This document shows positions 16,045-25,073 of a stretch of 64,000 nucleotides of DNA, piece by piece. The position numbers were made by a program, and so were the translations under genes. Positions within the stretch are counted from its first letter, which is position 1, and every line of letters begins with the position of its first letter. The notes beneath the pieces were generated by a model that was not told the DNA's origin, did not search any database, and saw only the letters and a list, made by a program, of their open reading frames with translations. Source of the stretch: Paraburkholderia sp. BL21I4N1 (GTDB taxonomy: Bacteria; Pseudomonadota; Gammaproteobacteria; Burkholderiales; Burkholderiaceae); contig NZ_PVEN01000022.1 of the NCBI RefSeq assembly GCF_002973525.1, forward strand, positions 1 to 64,000, written 5' to 3'.

Positions 16045-17520
16045 TCAGGACAGCTTCTTCTTCAGCAGTTCATTCACCTGCGCCGGATTGGCCTTGCCCT
16101 TGGTCGCTTTCATTGCCTGGCCGATCAGTGCGTTGAAGGCCTTTTCCTTGCCGGCGCGGAATTCTTCGACCGACTTCGGATTCGCGGCGAGCACCTCGTC
16201 GAGAATCGCTTCCAGCGCGCCGGTGTCCGAAATCTGCTTCAGACCTTTCGACTCGATGAGGCGGTCGGCGGCGGCTTCGTCGGTTGCCTTCTCTTCCCAG
16301 ATCGCGACGAAAATTTCCTTGGCGATCTTGTTCGAGATCGTGCCGTCGGCAATGCGTTGCAGCAGCAGCGCGAGTTGCGCGGCCGACACCGGGCTCGACG
16401 CGATCTCCAGCCCTTCGCGATTCAGTTGCGACGACACCTCGCCCATCAGCCAGTTCGCCGCGACCTTCGCGTGCGCCGGGCCGACCTTGACGACCACCGC
16501 CTCGTAATACGCGGCCATCGCCTTGCTCGACGTCAGCACGTTCGCGTCGTACGGCGTCAACCCGTATTGCGACACGAAGCGCTGTTGAATCGCTTCCGGC
16601 AACTCGGTCATCTCGCTCTTCACGCGCTCGATCCATGCGGCGTCGATCACGAGCGGCATCAGATCCGGATCGGGAAAATAGCGGTAATCGTGCGCGTCTT
16701 CCTTGCTGCGCATGGAGCGCGTTTCGCGCTTGTCCGGATCGTACAGACGCGTTTCCTGCACCACCGTGCCGCCGTCTTCGATCAGTTCGATCTGACGGCG
16801 CACTTCGTACTGAATGGCTTCTTCGAGGAAGCGGAACGAGTTCAGGTTCTTGATCTCGGCACGCGTGCCGAATTCCGCCTGACCGACCGGGCGCACGGAC
16901 ACGTTCGCGTCGCAACGGAACGAGCCTTCCTGCATGTTGCCGTCGCAGATACCGAGCCACGTGACGAGCGTGTGCAGCGTCTTGGCGTACGCAACCGCTT
17001 CGGCCGCGCTGCGCATTTCCGGTTCGGTGACGATTTCGAGCAGCGGCGTGCCGGCGCGATTCAGGTCAATGCCGGTCATGCCCGCGAAGTCTTCGTGCAG
17101 CGACTTGCCCGCGTCTTCCTCGAGGTGAGCGCGCGTCAGGTTGACGACCTTCTCGTAGGCTTCCTTGCCGGTCTTTTCATTGGCCGGGACCTGAATCGTC
17201 ACCTGGCCGCCCTGCACGACGGGGATTTCGTACTGGCTGATCTGATAGCCCTTCGGCAGATCGGGGTAGAAATAATTCTTACGCGCGAAGATGCTGCGCG
17301 GCGCGACCGTCGCGCCGATCGCGAGGCCGAATTGAATCGCGCGCTCTACCGCGCCGCGGTTCATTACCGGCAACGTGCCCGGCAACGCCAGATCGACGGG
17401 GCTGGCTTGCGTGTTCGGCTCGGCGCCGAACTGCGTGGGTGAGCCCGAAAAAATCTTCGATTGCGTCGACAGTTGCGTGTGGGTCTCCAGACCGATCACG
17501 ACTTCCCATTGCTTGGTCAT
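16045..17520 (-). CDS. gatB: Aspartyl/glutamyl-tRNA amidotransferase subunit B
   Basis: This 491-residue subunit activates and presents mischarged Glu-tRNA(Gln) or Asp-tRNA(Asn) for amidation. The N-terminal kinase-like cradle begins WEVVIGLETHTQL, and the C-terminal YqeY-like tail ends VNELLKKKLS. A GTG nine bases upstream (17529) also starts the frame, but AGGAG sits only one or two bases from it and ten bases from the ATG at 17520, so I prefer the ATG. It follows gatA closely: gatA ends at 17526. It needs GatA and GatC to work. Confidence 0.96.
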   Translation of the reverse strand: MTKQWEVVIGLETHTQLSTQSKIFSGSPTQFGAEPNTQASPVDLALPGTLPVMNRGAVERAIQFGLAIGATVAPRSIFARKNYFYPDLPKGYQISQYEIPVVQGGQVTIQVPANEKTGKEAYEKVVNLTRAHLEEDAGKSLHEDFAGMTGIDLNRAGTPLLEIVTEPEMRSAAEAVAYAKTLHTLVTWLGICDGNMQEGSFRCDANVSVRPVGQAEFGTRAEIKNLNSFRFLEEAIQYEVRRQIELIEDGGTVVQETRLYDPDKRETRSMRSKEDAHDYRYFPDPDLMPLVIDAAWIERVKSEMTELPEAIQQRFVSQYGLTPYDANVLTSSKAMAAYYEAVVVKVGPAHAKVAANWLMGEVSSQLNREGLEIASSPVSAAQLALLLQRIADGTISNKIAKEIFVAIWEEKATDEAAADRLIESKGLKQISDTGALEAILDEVLAANPKSVEEFRAGKEKAFNALIGQAMKATKGKANPAQVNELLKKKLS

Positions 17521-17525
17521 GGTGC

Positions 17526-19013
17526 TCACACTCCTGCCGGTGCTTGACGATGCCAGTCGGTCGCGCGTTGGAACGCGTCGGCCACCTGCAGCATCCGGGC
17601 TTCATTGAAATAGTTGCCGATGATCTGCAAACCCACCGGACGCTGGGCGTTCGCGCCCGCGCCGAAACCGCACGGCACGCTCATGCCCGGCAAACCGGCG
17701 AGGCTCACCGACAGCGTGTAGATGTCGGCCAGATACATCTGCACCGGATCGTCGCCCTTCGCGCCGAGGTCCCATGCCACCGACGGCGCGACCGGTCCCA
17801 TGATCACGTCGCACTGCTTGAAGGCTTCCTGGAAGTCTTGCGCGATGATGCGGCGAATCTTTTGCGCCTGCAGGTAGTACGCGTCGTAGTAACCGTGCGA
17901 CAGCACGTACGCGCCGACCAGAATGCGGCGCTTCACTTCCGGGCCGAAACCTTCGGCACGCGACTTCTTGTACATGTCGAGCAGATCGCGATACTCCGCG
18001 GCGCGATGGCCGAAGCGCACGCCGTCGAAACGCGACAGGTTCGACGAGGCTTCCGCCGGCGCGATCACGTAATAGACCGGGATCGACAGCTCGGTTTTCG
18101 GCAGCGAGACTTCCACCAGCGTGGCGCCGAGCGCTTCGTATTGCTTCAACGCGGCGTCGATCGAGGCGCGCACGTCGTCGGCCAGACCGGCGCCGAAATA
18201 TTCCTTCGGCAGGCCGATGCGCAAACCGGCGAGCGGCCTGGCGGCGCTATCCTGTTGCCACGGCTGGCCGAGGTAGCGCGTGTAGTCTTCGTCGTCGCGC
18301 ACGAGGCTGGTCGAATCGCACTCGTCGAAGCCCGCCATGGCGTTGAGCAGCGTCGCGCAATCTGCGGCGCTACGCGCCATCGGGCCGCCCTGATCCAGCG
18401 ACGACGCGAACGCGATCATGCCGTAACGCGACACGCGGCCGTACGTCGGCTTGATGCCGGTAATGCCGGAGAACGACGCCGGCTGACGAATCGAGCCGCC
18501 CGTGTCCGTGCCGGTTGCGGCGGGCGCGAGACGCGCAGCGACAGCCGCCGCCGACCCGCCCGACGAACCGCCGGGCACGGCCTTAACATCCCACGGATTC
18601 TGCACGGGACCAAAGTACGAATTCTCGTTGGACGAGCCCATCGCGAACTCGTCCATATTGGTCTTGCCCACGCACACCATGCCGGCGTTCTGCAAACGCG
18701 CGACCACGGTCGCGTCGAACGGGCTTTCGTAGTTCGACAACATCTTCGAGCCGGCCGTGGAGCGCCAGCCCCGGGTCACGAACACGTCTTTATGGGCGAT
18801 CGGCACACCGACCAACGGGCCGGCGTGGCCGGTGTGCAGCAACGCGTCGGCGGCTTTTGCCTGCGCGAGCGTCAGATCGGGATCGACCTGGATGAACGCG
18901 TTCAGGCTATTGGCCGCGTCGATCCGCTTCAGATACAACTGCGCCAGTTCGACTGCGGAGCATTCCTTGGCCGCCAGGGCGGCACGCAGTTCGGTCAGAC
19001 TTTTTTCATGCAT
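17526..19013 (-). CDS. gatA: Aspartyl/glutamyl-tRNA amidotransferase subunit A
   Basis: This 495-residue glutaminase subunit releases ammonia from glutamine and passes it to GatB. The amidase-signature triad is clear: K75 in IAHKDVF, S150 in PGGSSGGS and nucleophile S174 in GTDTGGSIR. The spacing is the same as in Staphylococcus GatA, shifted by four. It sits in the middle of gatC-gatA-gatB on the minus strand, 74 bases after gatC and just before gatB. Confidence 0.98.
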   Translation of the reverse strand: MHEKSLTELRAALAAKECSAVELAQLYLKRIDAANSLNAFIQVDPDLTLAQAKAADALLHTGHAGPLVGVPIAHKDVFVTRGWRSTAGSKMLSNYESPFDATVVARLQNAGMVCVGKTNMDEFAMGSSNENSYFGPVQNPWDVKAVPGGSSGGSAAAVAARLAPAATGTDTGGSIRQPASFSGITGIKPTYGRVSRYGMIAFASSLDQGGPMARSAADCATLLNAMAGFDECDSTSLVRDDEDYTRYLGQPWQQDSAARPLAGLRIGLPKEYFGAGLADDVRASIDAALKQYEALGATLVEVSLPKTELSIPVYYVIAPAEASSNLSRFDGVRFGHRAAEYRDLLDMYKKSRAEGFGPEVKRRILVGAYVLSHGYYDAYYLQAQKIRRIIAQDFQEAFKQCDVIMGPVAPSVAWDLGAKGDDPVQMYLADIYTLSVSLAGLPGMSVPCGFGAGANAQRPVGLQIIGNYFNEARMLQVADAFQRATDWHRQAPAGV

Positions 19014-19087
19014 TGCGTTTTATCCTGAAGAGCGCGGCAGCGCAGGTCACGCTGCCGTGGAGGCATTCGAGCCCGCTTGAGCGAGTC

Positions 19088-19387
19088 TTACTCGATTACC
19101 TTCGGCACGAGGTACAAGCCGTCTTGCACCGCCGGCGCGGGGCGCTGGAAAGCTTCGCGTTCGACCGTTTCGGTCACCGCGTCGTTACGCAGACGCAGCG
19201 CGACGTCTTCGATCTGTTCGATCGGATGGGCAAGCGGCGCGATGCCGGTGGTATCGACCGCCTGCATCTGCTCGACGAGGCCGAAAAAATCATTGAGCTG
19301 GACGAGCGTGTGCTCAGCGTCGGCATCAGCCAGTTCGAGCCGCGCGAGGTGCGCGATGCGTTTAACATCGGTCAGGGTCAGAGCCAT
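19088..19387 (-). CDS. gatC: Aspartyl/glutamyl-tRNA amidotransferase subunit C
   Basis: This 99-residue small subunit wraps around GatA and GatB and stabilises the complex. It begins MALTLTDVKRIAHLARLEL and ends with the family signature LYLVPKVIE. It is the first gene of the gatCAB operon. An open frame continues upstream, but it crosses promoter DNA and has no similarity, so the start at 19387 is used. It is divergent from mreB. Confidence 0.95.
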   Translation of the reverse strand: MALTLTDVKRIAHLARLELADADAEHTLVQLNDFFGLVEQMQAVDTTGIAPLAHPIEQIEDVALRLRNDAVTETVEREAFQRPAPAVQDGLYLVPKVIE

Positions 19388-19513
19388 GCAGTCACCGGAA
19401 AATGTGGTGGAACGCCGCCGCAAGGAAAAAACAATGCTGCGACAGCGGGTTACGACGCTGGAGGAAGACCTCGAAAAAGGGGTCAGCGGCGGCAAAAAGT
19501 GCCGTCCGTTTCC

Positions 19514-19559
19514 TTCAAAACATCCAAAATTATAAGGTATCATTACGCGTTCGACCCAA
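19514..19559. promoter_or_regulatory. Candidate divergent promoters for gatCAB and mreB
   Basis: The 390-base gap 19388-19777 separates gatC and mreB and holds no gene. On the minus strand TATAAT (19534-19529) is preceded, after 19 bases, by TTGGGT (19559-19554), pointing to gatC. On the plus strand TTCAAA (19514-19519) and TATCAT (19538-19543), 18 bases apart, point to mreB. The two overlap face to face in the only AT-rich patch of the gap. Confidence 0.45.
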
Positions 19560-19777
19560 ACCCGGACCGACTTACCAAGGCCTTTCGAACAATTCCCACA
19601 AGATCGTTCGGATTTCCAACCTGGCTTTGCAACGGCCTCCGGTAGACTCCCTCGCAGCTTCAAGTTCCTGTGGCGCCGCTTGTTGCACCGCTTCCGCCCG
19701 GTTGAAGCTGTTATTTTTTCCGCTGCCGCCCTACGCATACGTTGCGAGGCCCGGCCCCAAGCGAGACAGGATTTTGA

Positions 19778-20821
19778 ATGTTCGGTTTTCTGCGCAGCTA
19801 CTTCTCCAACGATCTGGCGATTGACCTTGGCACTGCCAACACGCTCATCTACATGCGTGGCAAGGGTATCGTTCTCGACGAACCGTCGGTGGTTTCAATC
19901 CGCCAGGAAGGCGGTCCTAACGGTAAGAAAACTATTCAGGCAGTCGGCAAGGAAGCCAAGCAGATGCTTGGCAAGGTGCCGGGCAACATCGAGGCGATCC
20001 GCCCCATGAAAGACGGCGTGATCGCCGATTTCACGGTCACCGAGCAGATGATCAAGCAGTTCATCAAGACCGCTCACGAATCGCGTATGTTCTCGCCGTC
20101 GCCGCGCATCATCATCTGCGTGCCGTGCGGTTCGACCCAGGTCGAGCGTCGCGCGATTAAAGAAGCGGCGCACGGCGCCGGCGCTTCGCAGGTCTATCTG
20201 ATCGAAGAACCCATGGCCGCCGCGATCGGCGCCGGCCTGCCGGTGTCGGAAGCGACCGGTTCGATGGTCGTCGACATTGGCGGCGGCACGACCGAAGTCG
20301 GCGTGATCTCGCTGGGCGGCATCGTGTACAAAGGCTCGGTGCGCGTCGGTGGCGACAAGTTCGACGAAGCCATCGTCAACTACATCCGCCGCAACTACGG
20401 CATGCTGATCGGCGAGCAAACCGCTGAAGCGATCAAGAAGGAAATCGGCTCCGCCTTCCCGGGTTCCGAAGTCAAGGAAATGGAAGTGAAGGGCCGCAAT
20501 CTGTCGGAAGGCATTCCGCGCAGCTTCACCATCTCCAGCAACGAAATTCTCGAAGCCCTCACCGATCCGCTGAACCAGATCGTGTCGTCGGTGAAGATCG
20601 CACTGGAACAAACCCCGCCGGAACTCGGCGCGGACATCGCCGAACGCGGCATGATGCTCACGGGCGGTGGCGCACTGCTGCGCGACCTGGACCGCCTGCT
20701 CGCCGAAGAAACCGGCCTGCCGGTGCTCGTCGCCGAAGACCCGCTGACCTGCGTTGTACGCGGCTCGGGCATGGCGCTCGAACGCATGGACAAGCTGGGC
20801 AGCATCTTCTCGTACGAGTAA
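19778..20821 (+). CDS. mreB: Rod shape-determining protein MreB
   Basis: This 347-residue bacterial actin forms membrane-bound filaments that steer side-wall peptidoglycan synthesis. It opens with the amphipathic segment MFGFLRSYFSN and the first phosphate loop DLGTANTLIYMRG. It also has VVDIGGGTTEVGVISLGG near 165-182 and the adenosine motif MLTGGGALLRDL near 290. It heads the cluster mreB-mreC-mreD-mrdA-rodA. A 153-base gap before mreC may contain regulatory DNA, but I see no clear terminator. Confidence 0.98.
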   Translation: MFGFLRSYFSNDLAIDLGTANTLIYMRGKGIVLDEPSVVSIRQEGGPNGKKTIQAVGKEAKQMLGKVPGNIEAIRPMKDGVIADFTVTEQMIKQFIKTAHESRMFSPSPRIIICVPCGSTQVERRAIKEAAHGAGASQVYLIEEPMAAAIGAGLPVSEATGSMVVDIGGGTTEVGVISLGGIVYKGSVRVGGDKFDEAIVNYIRRNYGMLIGEQTAEAIKKEIGSAFPGSEVKEMEVKGRNLSEGIPRSFTISSNEILEALTDPLNQIVSSVKIALEQTPPELGADIAERGMMLTGGGALLRDLDRLLAEETGLPVLVAEDPLTCVVRGSGMALERMDKLGSIFSYE

Positions 20822-20974
20822 GCGAGCTCGTCTCCATGTCAGTAGCGCGGATCTGGCACACGGCCCCTTGCGGGCCGGTTTGCCATTGGCTGGGCCACCC
20901 AGCCTCCGCGCGCTGAACGCGCGTTCCTCGCGCGCCGCCGTCTCACCCAACCGCTCACGCCCCCGGCGCCGACC

Positions 20975-22087
20975 ATGGAATACAGTCCGCCGCCCCTGTT
21001 CAAGCAAGGCCCGTCCGCCCTCGCCCGACTGGTGTTTTTCGTCGTGCTGGCGCTGGCCCTGCTGATCTCCGACGCACGCTTCAAAACGCTCGAAATCGTT
21101 CGCGGCGTGCTCGGCGCGGGTCTTTATCCGTTGCAACGCGCAGCGCTCGTGCCGCGTGACGTCTTTATGGGCGCAGCCGACCTGGCCGTGACCAGCGCCA
21201 CGTTGCGCAGCGAGAACGACAAGCTCCGCACCAAAGATCTGCAACTCTCCCAGCAAGCCAATACCGCCGCCGGACTGGCTGCCGAAAACGCTCATTTGCG
21301 CGCGCTGTTGCAACTGTCGCAACGCTCGGCCACCGAATCGCTGCCCGCTGAAATCCAGTACGACACGCGCGACCCGTTCACGCAGAAAGTGGTGATCGGC
21401 CGTGGCGCGCAGCAAGGCATTCAGAACGGTTCGCCGGTCGTCAATGAAGACGGCGTGATCGGTCAGGTCACGCGCGTGTTCCCGTTGCAAGCCGAAGTGA
21501 CGCTGCTTACCGACAAGGATCAGGCCGTGCCGGTGCAGATCGTGCGCACGGGTTTGCGTAGCGTGATCTACGGCACGCCGAAGGGCGACACGCTCGACCT
21601 GCGCTTCGTGCCGATCAGCGCCGACGTGCAAACCGGCGACGAACTCGTCACCAGCGGACTCGACGGCACGTATCCGCCGGGGCTGCCGGTTGCCAAGGTG
21701 GTACGCGTCGACAAGCAGGCCGATACGGCGTTCGCACGCGTGATCTGCCTGCCGATCGCGCCGGTGCGTGGCGCGCGGCAACTGCTGGTGCTGCACTACC
21801 TGAACAACGTGCCGCCGCGTCCGGCTGAAGAACCTGATGCGGCCACCATCGCCAAAGACGCGAAGGCCAGGAAAGGCAGCAAGCCGGCGGACGGCAAGGC
21901 CGCAGCGGACAAGAACGCGCCGGCCAAACCAGGTGACAAAGCTACGGCGGACAAACCCACCGCTGCCAAATCGCCAGAGAAAGCGCCGGCCAAACCCACC
22001 ACCACGGAGAAAAAATCCTCGGCGGAGAAAAAGCCGGCCGCTGACAAAAACGCGAAGCCGCAAGCCACGCCGGGGGCGCAGCCATGA
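20975..22087 (+). CDS. mreC: Rod shape-determining protein MreC
   Basis: A 370-residue bitopic protein with one transmembrane helix near residues 18-36, a coiled coil near 68-105 (rich in Gln, Leu and Glu), and a periplasmic beta-domain to about 285. From about 290 onward the tail is a Lys/Ala/Pro/Asp-rich low-complexity extension not present in shorter homologues. MreC activates PBP2-RodA and links them to MreB filaments. It overlaps mreD by four bases. Confidence 0.96.
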   Translation: MEYSPPPLFKQGPSALARLVFFVVLALALLISDARFKTLEIVRGVLGAGLYPLQRAALVPRDVFMGAADLAVTSATLRSENDKLRTKDLQLSQQANTAAGLAAENAHLRALLQLSQRSATESLPAEIQYDTRDPFTQKVVIGRGAQQGIQNGSPVVNEDGVIGQVTRVFPLQAEVTLLTDKDQAVPVQIVRTGLRSVIYGTPKGDTLDLRFVPISADVQTGDELVTSGLDGTYPPGLPVAKVVRVDKQADTAFARVICLPIAPVRGARQLLVLHYLNNVPPRPAEEPDAATIAKDAKARKGSKPADGKAAADKNAPAKPGDKATADKPTAAKSPEKAPAKPTTTEKKSSAEKKPAADKNAKPQATPGAQP

Positions 22088-22596
22088 ACCGTCCGCAATA
22101 CATTCTGCAGCCGGTCAATCCGTACTTCATCTCCTTCAGCCTCGCCGCGGCGTTTCTGCTGAACCTGATGCCGTGGGGACGCCTCATCGGCGTGCCGGAT
22201 TTCGTCGCGCTCGTACTGCTGTTCTGGAACGTGCACCAGCCGCGCAAAGTCGGCATGGGCATCGCGTTTTTCCTCGGTTTGCTGATGGACGTGCATAACG
22301 CCAGCCTGCTCGGCGAGCACGCGCTGGCGTATACGTTGTTGTCGTACGGCGCGATTACGATCCACCGCCGGGTGCTGTGGATGTCGCTCGGCGTGCAGAC
22401 CTTCGCGGTCATGCCGCTGCTGGTGGTCGCGCAACTGGTGCCGTTCGTGATCCGTCTGCTGACGGGCGCGGCGTTTCCGGGCTGGGGCTATCTGATCGAC
22501 GGTTTTGTCGAAGCCGCGCTGTGGCCGATCGCCAGCATGCTGCTGCTGATGCCGCAGCGCCGCCCGGCCGATCCGGACGATACCCGGCCGATTTGA
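22084..22596 (+). CDS. mreD: Rod shape-determining protein MreD
   Basis: A 170-residue integral membrane protein with about five hydrophobic helices (for example ISFSLAAAFLLNLMPWGRL and FVALVLLFWNVHQP), typical of MreD. It is part of the elongasome together with MreC, RodA and PBP2. Its start overlaps the mreC stop (ATGA), so the two are translationally coupled. mrdA follows after 145 bases. Confidence 0.95.
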   Translation: MNRPQYILQPVNPYFISFSLAAAFLLNLMPWGRLIGVPDFVALVLLFWNVHQPRKVGMGIAFFLGLLMDVHNASLLGEHALAYTLLSYGAITIHRRVLWMSLGVQTFAVMPLLVVAQLVPFVIRLLTGAAFPGWGYLIDGFVEAALWPIASMLLLMPQRRPADPDDTRPI

Positions 22597-22741
22597 CCAT
22601 ACTTCGAGCCTGCCGGCGGTTCCACTGGAATGGAGTCCCGCCGCCGGCCCGCTCGACGCGCATCGCTGTTCATGCCTCCCGGTTCCGGCCGGATTAGGCG
22701 CACACTCATGATGGCCGTCACCCGGCCTTTTGCAGAATCGC

Positions 22742-25063
22742 ATGACCGAATTCAAGGACACCCAGCAACAGCTCTCGAAGTTCCGCCTGCGCGTCGCGGC
22801 GGCGGGCCTGTTCGTGTTCGTCTGCTTCGGGCTGATCGGCTTCCGCTTCCTGTTCCTGCAGGTCTGGCACTACAGCAAATACTCACTGCAGGCCGATGAA
22901 AACCGCATTTCCGTCGCGCCGATCGTGCCGAACCGCGGCATCATCACCGATCGGAACGGCGTGGTGCTGGCCAAGAACTACTCGGCCTACACGCTCGAAC
23001 TGACGCCGTCGAAGCTCAACGACTCGATCGAAAACGTGATCGACAACCTGGCCACGGTCGTCTCGATCGACGCCCGCGACCGCCGCCGCTTCAAGAAGCT
23101 TCAGGAAGATTCGAAGAACTTCGAAAGCCTGCCGATCCGCACCCGCCTGACCGACGACGAAGTCGCGCGCTTCACCGCACAGCGATTCCGCTTCCCTGGC
23201 GTGGAAGTGCGCGCGCGGCTGTTCCGCCAATATCCGCTCGGGCCGACCGCGGCGCACGTGATCGGCTACATCGGGCGGATTTCGCAGCGCGACCAGGATC
23301 GGATCGACGACGCCAGCGACCAGAACGACAGCGATCCGGACCACTACGATCCGCGTCTGGACGCGAACAACTACAAGGGTACCGACTACATCGGCAAGAT
23401 CGGCGTCGAGCAGAGCTATGAGACCGAGTTGCACGGCCAGACCGGGTTCGAAGAAGTGGAAGTAACCGCCGGCGGCCGGCCGGTGCGCACCTTGTCGCGC
23501 ACGCAGGCCACGCCCGGCAACAACCTCGAACTGTCGCTGGATATCGGCTTGCAGCAGGTTGCCGAGCAGGCGTTCGCGGGTCGCCGCGGCGCGCTGGTCG
23601 CGATCGAACCAGCCACCGGCGACGTGCTCGCGTTCGTGTCGGCGCCGAGCTTCGATCCGAATTCCTTCGTCGACGGTATCGACCAGCAGACCTGGGACGA
23701 CCTGAACAACTCGCCGGATCACCCGCTGCTGAACCGTCCGCTGCACGGCACCTATCCGCCGGGTTCGACCTATAAACCGTTCATGGCGCTCGCCGCGCTG
23801 ACGCTGCATAAGCGCACGACGGGCTGGGGCTTCCAGGATCCGGGTTCGTACACGTTCGGCGGCCACACATTCCGCAACGACGTGCGCTCGGGCCAGGGCT
23901 GGGTCGACATGAACCGGGCGATCGTCGTATCCAACGACACGTATTTCTACATGCTCGCGCACGACCTCGGCGTCAACAACATCGCCAACTTCATGAAGCC
24001 GTGGGGCTTCGGCCAGATCACCGGCATCGATATTTCCGGCGAAGCGCGCGGCATCCTGCCTTCCACGGACTGGAAGCGCAAGGCGTACCGCAAGCCCGAG
24101 CAGCAACGCTGGTATGAAGGCGAAACGATCAGTCTCGGCATCGGTCAGGGCTACAACTCGTTCACCATTCTGCAACTCGCGCATGCCACGGCGACGCTCG
24201 CGAACAACGGCGTCGTGATGAAGCCGCACCTCGTGCGCGACATCGAAAATCCGATCACTAAAGAGACCCGTCCGGTGGTGCGCGATCCGAGCGACAAGAT
24301 CGCCGTCAAGCAGGCGGACATCGACTTCATCAAGCATGCGATGGCCGAAGTGGTCACCAACGGTACGGCATCGAAACTGTTTATCGGCGCGCAGTATCAG
24401 GCGGCCGGCAAGACCGGCACGGCCCAGGTCTACTCGCTGCAAGGCGCGAACTACAAGGGTCATGCGATCGCCGAGCATCTGCGCGATCACGCGCTGTTCA
24501 TCGCTTTCGCGCCGGTCGACAACCCCAAGATCGCGCTCGCGCTGATCGTCGAAAACGGTGGCTGGGGCGCGGAATCGGCAGGTCCGATCGCGCGCAAGGT
24601 GCTCGATTACTACCTCGTCGGCAAGAACAAGCCGGGCGCTCAGGCGGCGGCAATTGCCGCGGCGGCGTCGGCGACGCAGGATGCGTCCGCGCCGGTAGTG
24701 GGCGGCGCACCGGCTTCCGAGGAAACTGCCGTGCAGCCGGTCAAGATCGCTGCGGGCTTTACGGCGTTGCCGATTCCCGGTGCGGCTTCGGCGGCCGCTG
24801 CGGCTTCGGCGGCTCAGGCGGCGTCCGCTGCGGCAGCGGCGTCAGCGCCTACTGTCGGTGCTTCGGGCGCGGCTGCGGCCGCCAAGGGGGCTTCAGCCGC
24901 TACGTTCGCCACCACAAAAAATCCGGCGCCGCGTAAGCCTGGCGCCCCGCATAAGCCCCGCCCCGCCAGCGAGCCGGCGCCGACCGCCGCCGCGCCATCG
25001 CGGGATGACGGCATTGAAGCCACGTCGCCACGCCAGCCGGTTGCCGGCGGCATCGACGAGTAA
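22742..25063 (+). CDS. mrdA: Penicillin-binding protein 2 (elongation transpeptidase)
   Basis: This class B PBP has 773 residues. An N-terminal membrane anchor lies near 20-42, the dimerisation/pedestal domain follows, and then the transpeptidase domain. The active site has S342-T-Y-K345, S397-N-D399 and K557-T-G559. The catalytic domain ends near residue 635. The last 140 residues or so are a low-complexity tail rich in Ala, Ser and Pro, absent from E. coli PBP2 (about 633 residues). It cross-links side-wall peptidoglycan with RodA, the next gene. The start at 22742 (MTEFKDTQQQL) is preferred over one four codons upstream. Confidence 0.96.
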   Translation: MTEFKDTQQQLSKFRLRVAAAGLFVFVCFGLIGFRFLFLQVWHYSKYSLQADENRISVAPIVPNRGIITDRNGVVLAKNYSAYTLELTPSKLNDSIENVIDNLATVVSIDARDRRRFKKLQEDSKNFESLPIRTRLTDDEVARFTAQRFRFPGVEVRARLFRQYPLGPTAAHVIGYIGRISQRDQDRIDDASDQNDSDPDHYDPRLDANNYKGTDYIGKIGVEQSYETELHGQTGFEEVEVTAGGRPVRTLSRTQATPGNNLELSLDIGLQQVAEQAFAGRRGALVAIEPATGDVLAFVSAPSFDPNSFVDGIDQQTWDDLNNSPDHPLLNRPLHGTYPPGSTYKPFMALAALTLHKRTTGWGFQDPGSYTFGGHTFRNDVRSGQGWVDMNRAIVVSNDTYFYMLAHDLGVNNIANFMKPWGFGQITGIDISGEARGILPSTDWKRKAYRKPEQQRWYEGETISLGIGQGYNSFTILQLAHATATLANNGVVMKPHLVRDIENPITKETRPVVRDPSDKIAVKQADIDFIKHAMAEVVTNGTASKLFIGAQYQAAGKTGTAQVYSLQGANYKGHAIAEHLRDHALFIAFAPVDNPKIALALIVENGGWGAESAGPIARKVLDYYLVGKNKPGAQAAAIAAAASATQDASAPVVGGAPASEETAVQPVKIAAGFTALPIPGAASAAAAASAAQAASAAAAASAPTVGASGAAAAAKGASAATFATTKNPAPRKPGAPHKPRPASEPAPTAAAPSRDDGIEATSPRQPVAGGIDE

Positions 25064-25073
25064 GGAGAAAGGC

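Noticed and set aside
19895..22063. Very long open frame on the minus strand opposite mreB and mreC
   Set aside because: It mirrors two clear genes in a GC-rich genome where the opposite strand is often free of stops; its composition (Arg, His, Gly rich) is typical of such shadows.
22883..24490. 535-codon minus-strand frame inside mrdA
   Set aside because: It is the antisense image of PBP2, whose active-site motifs are all intact on the plus strand.
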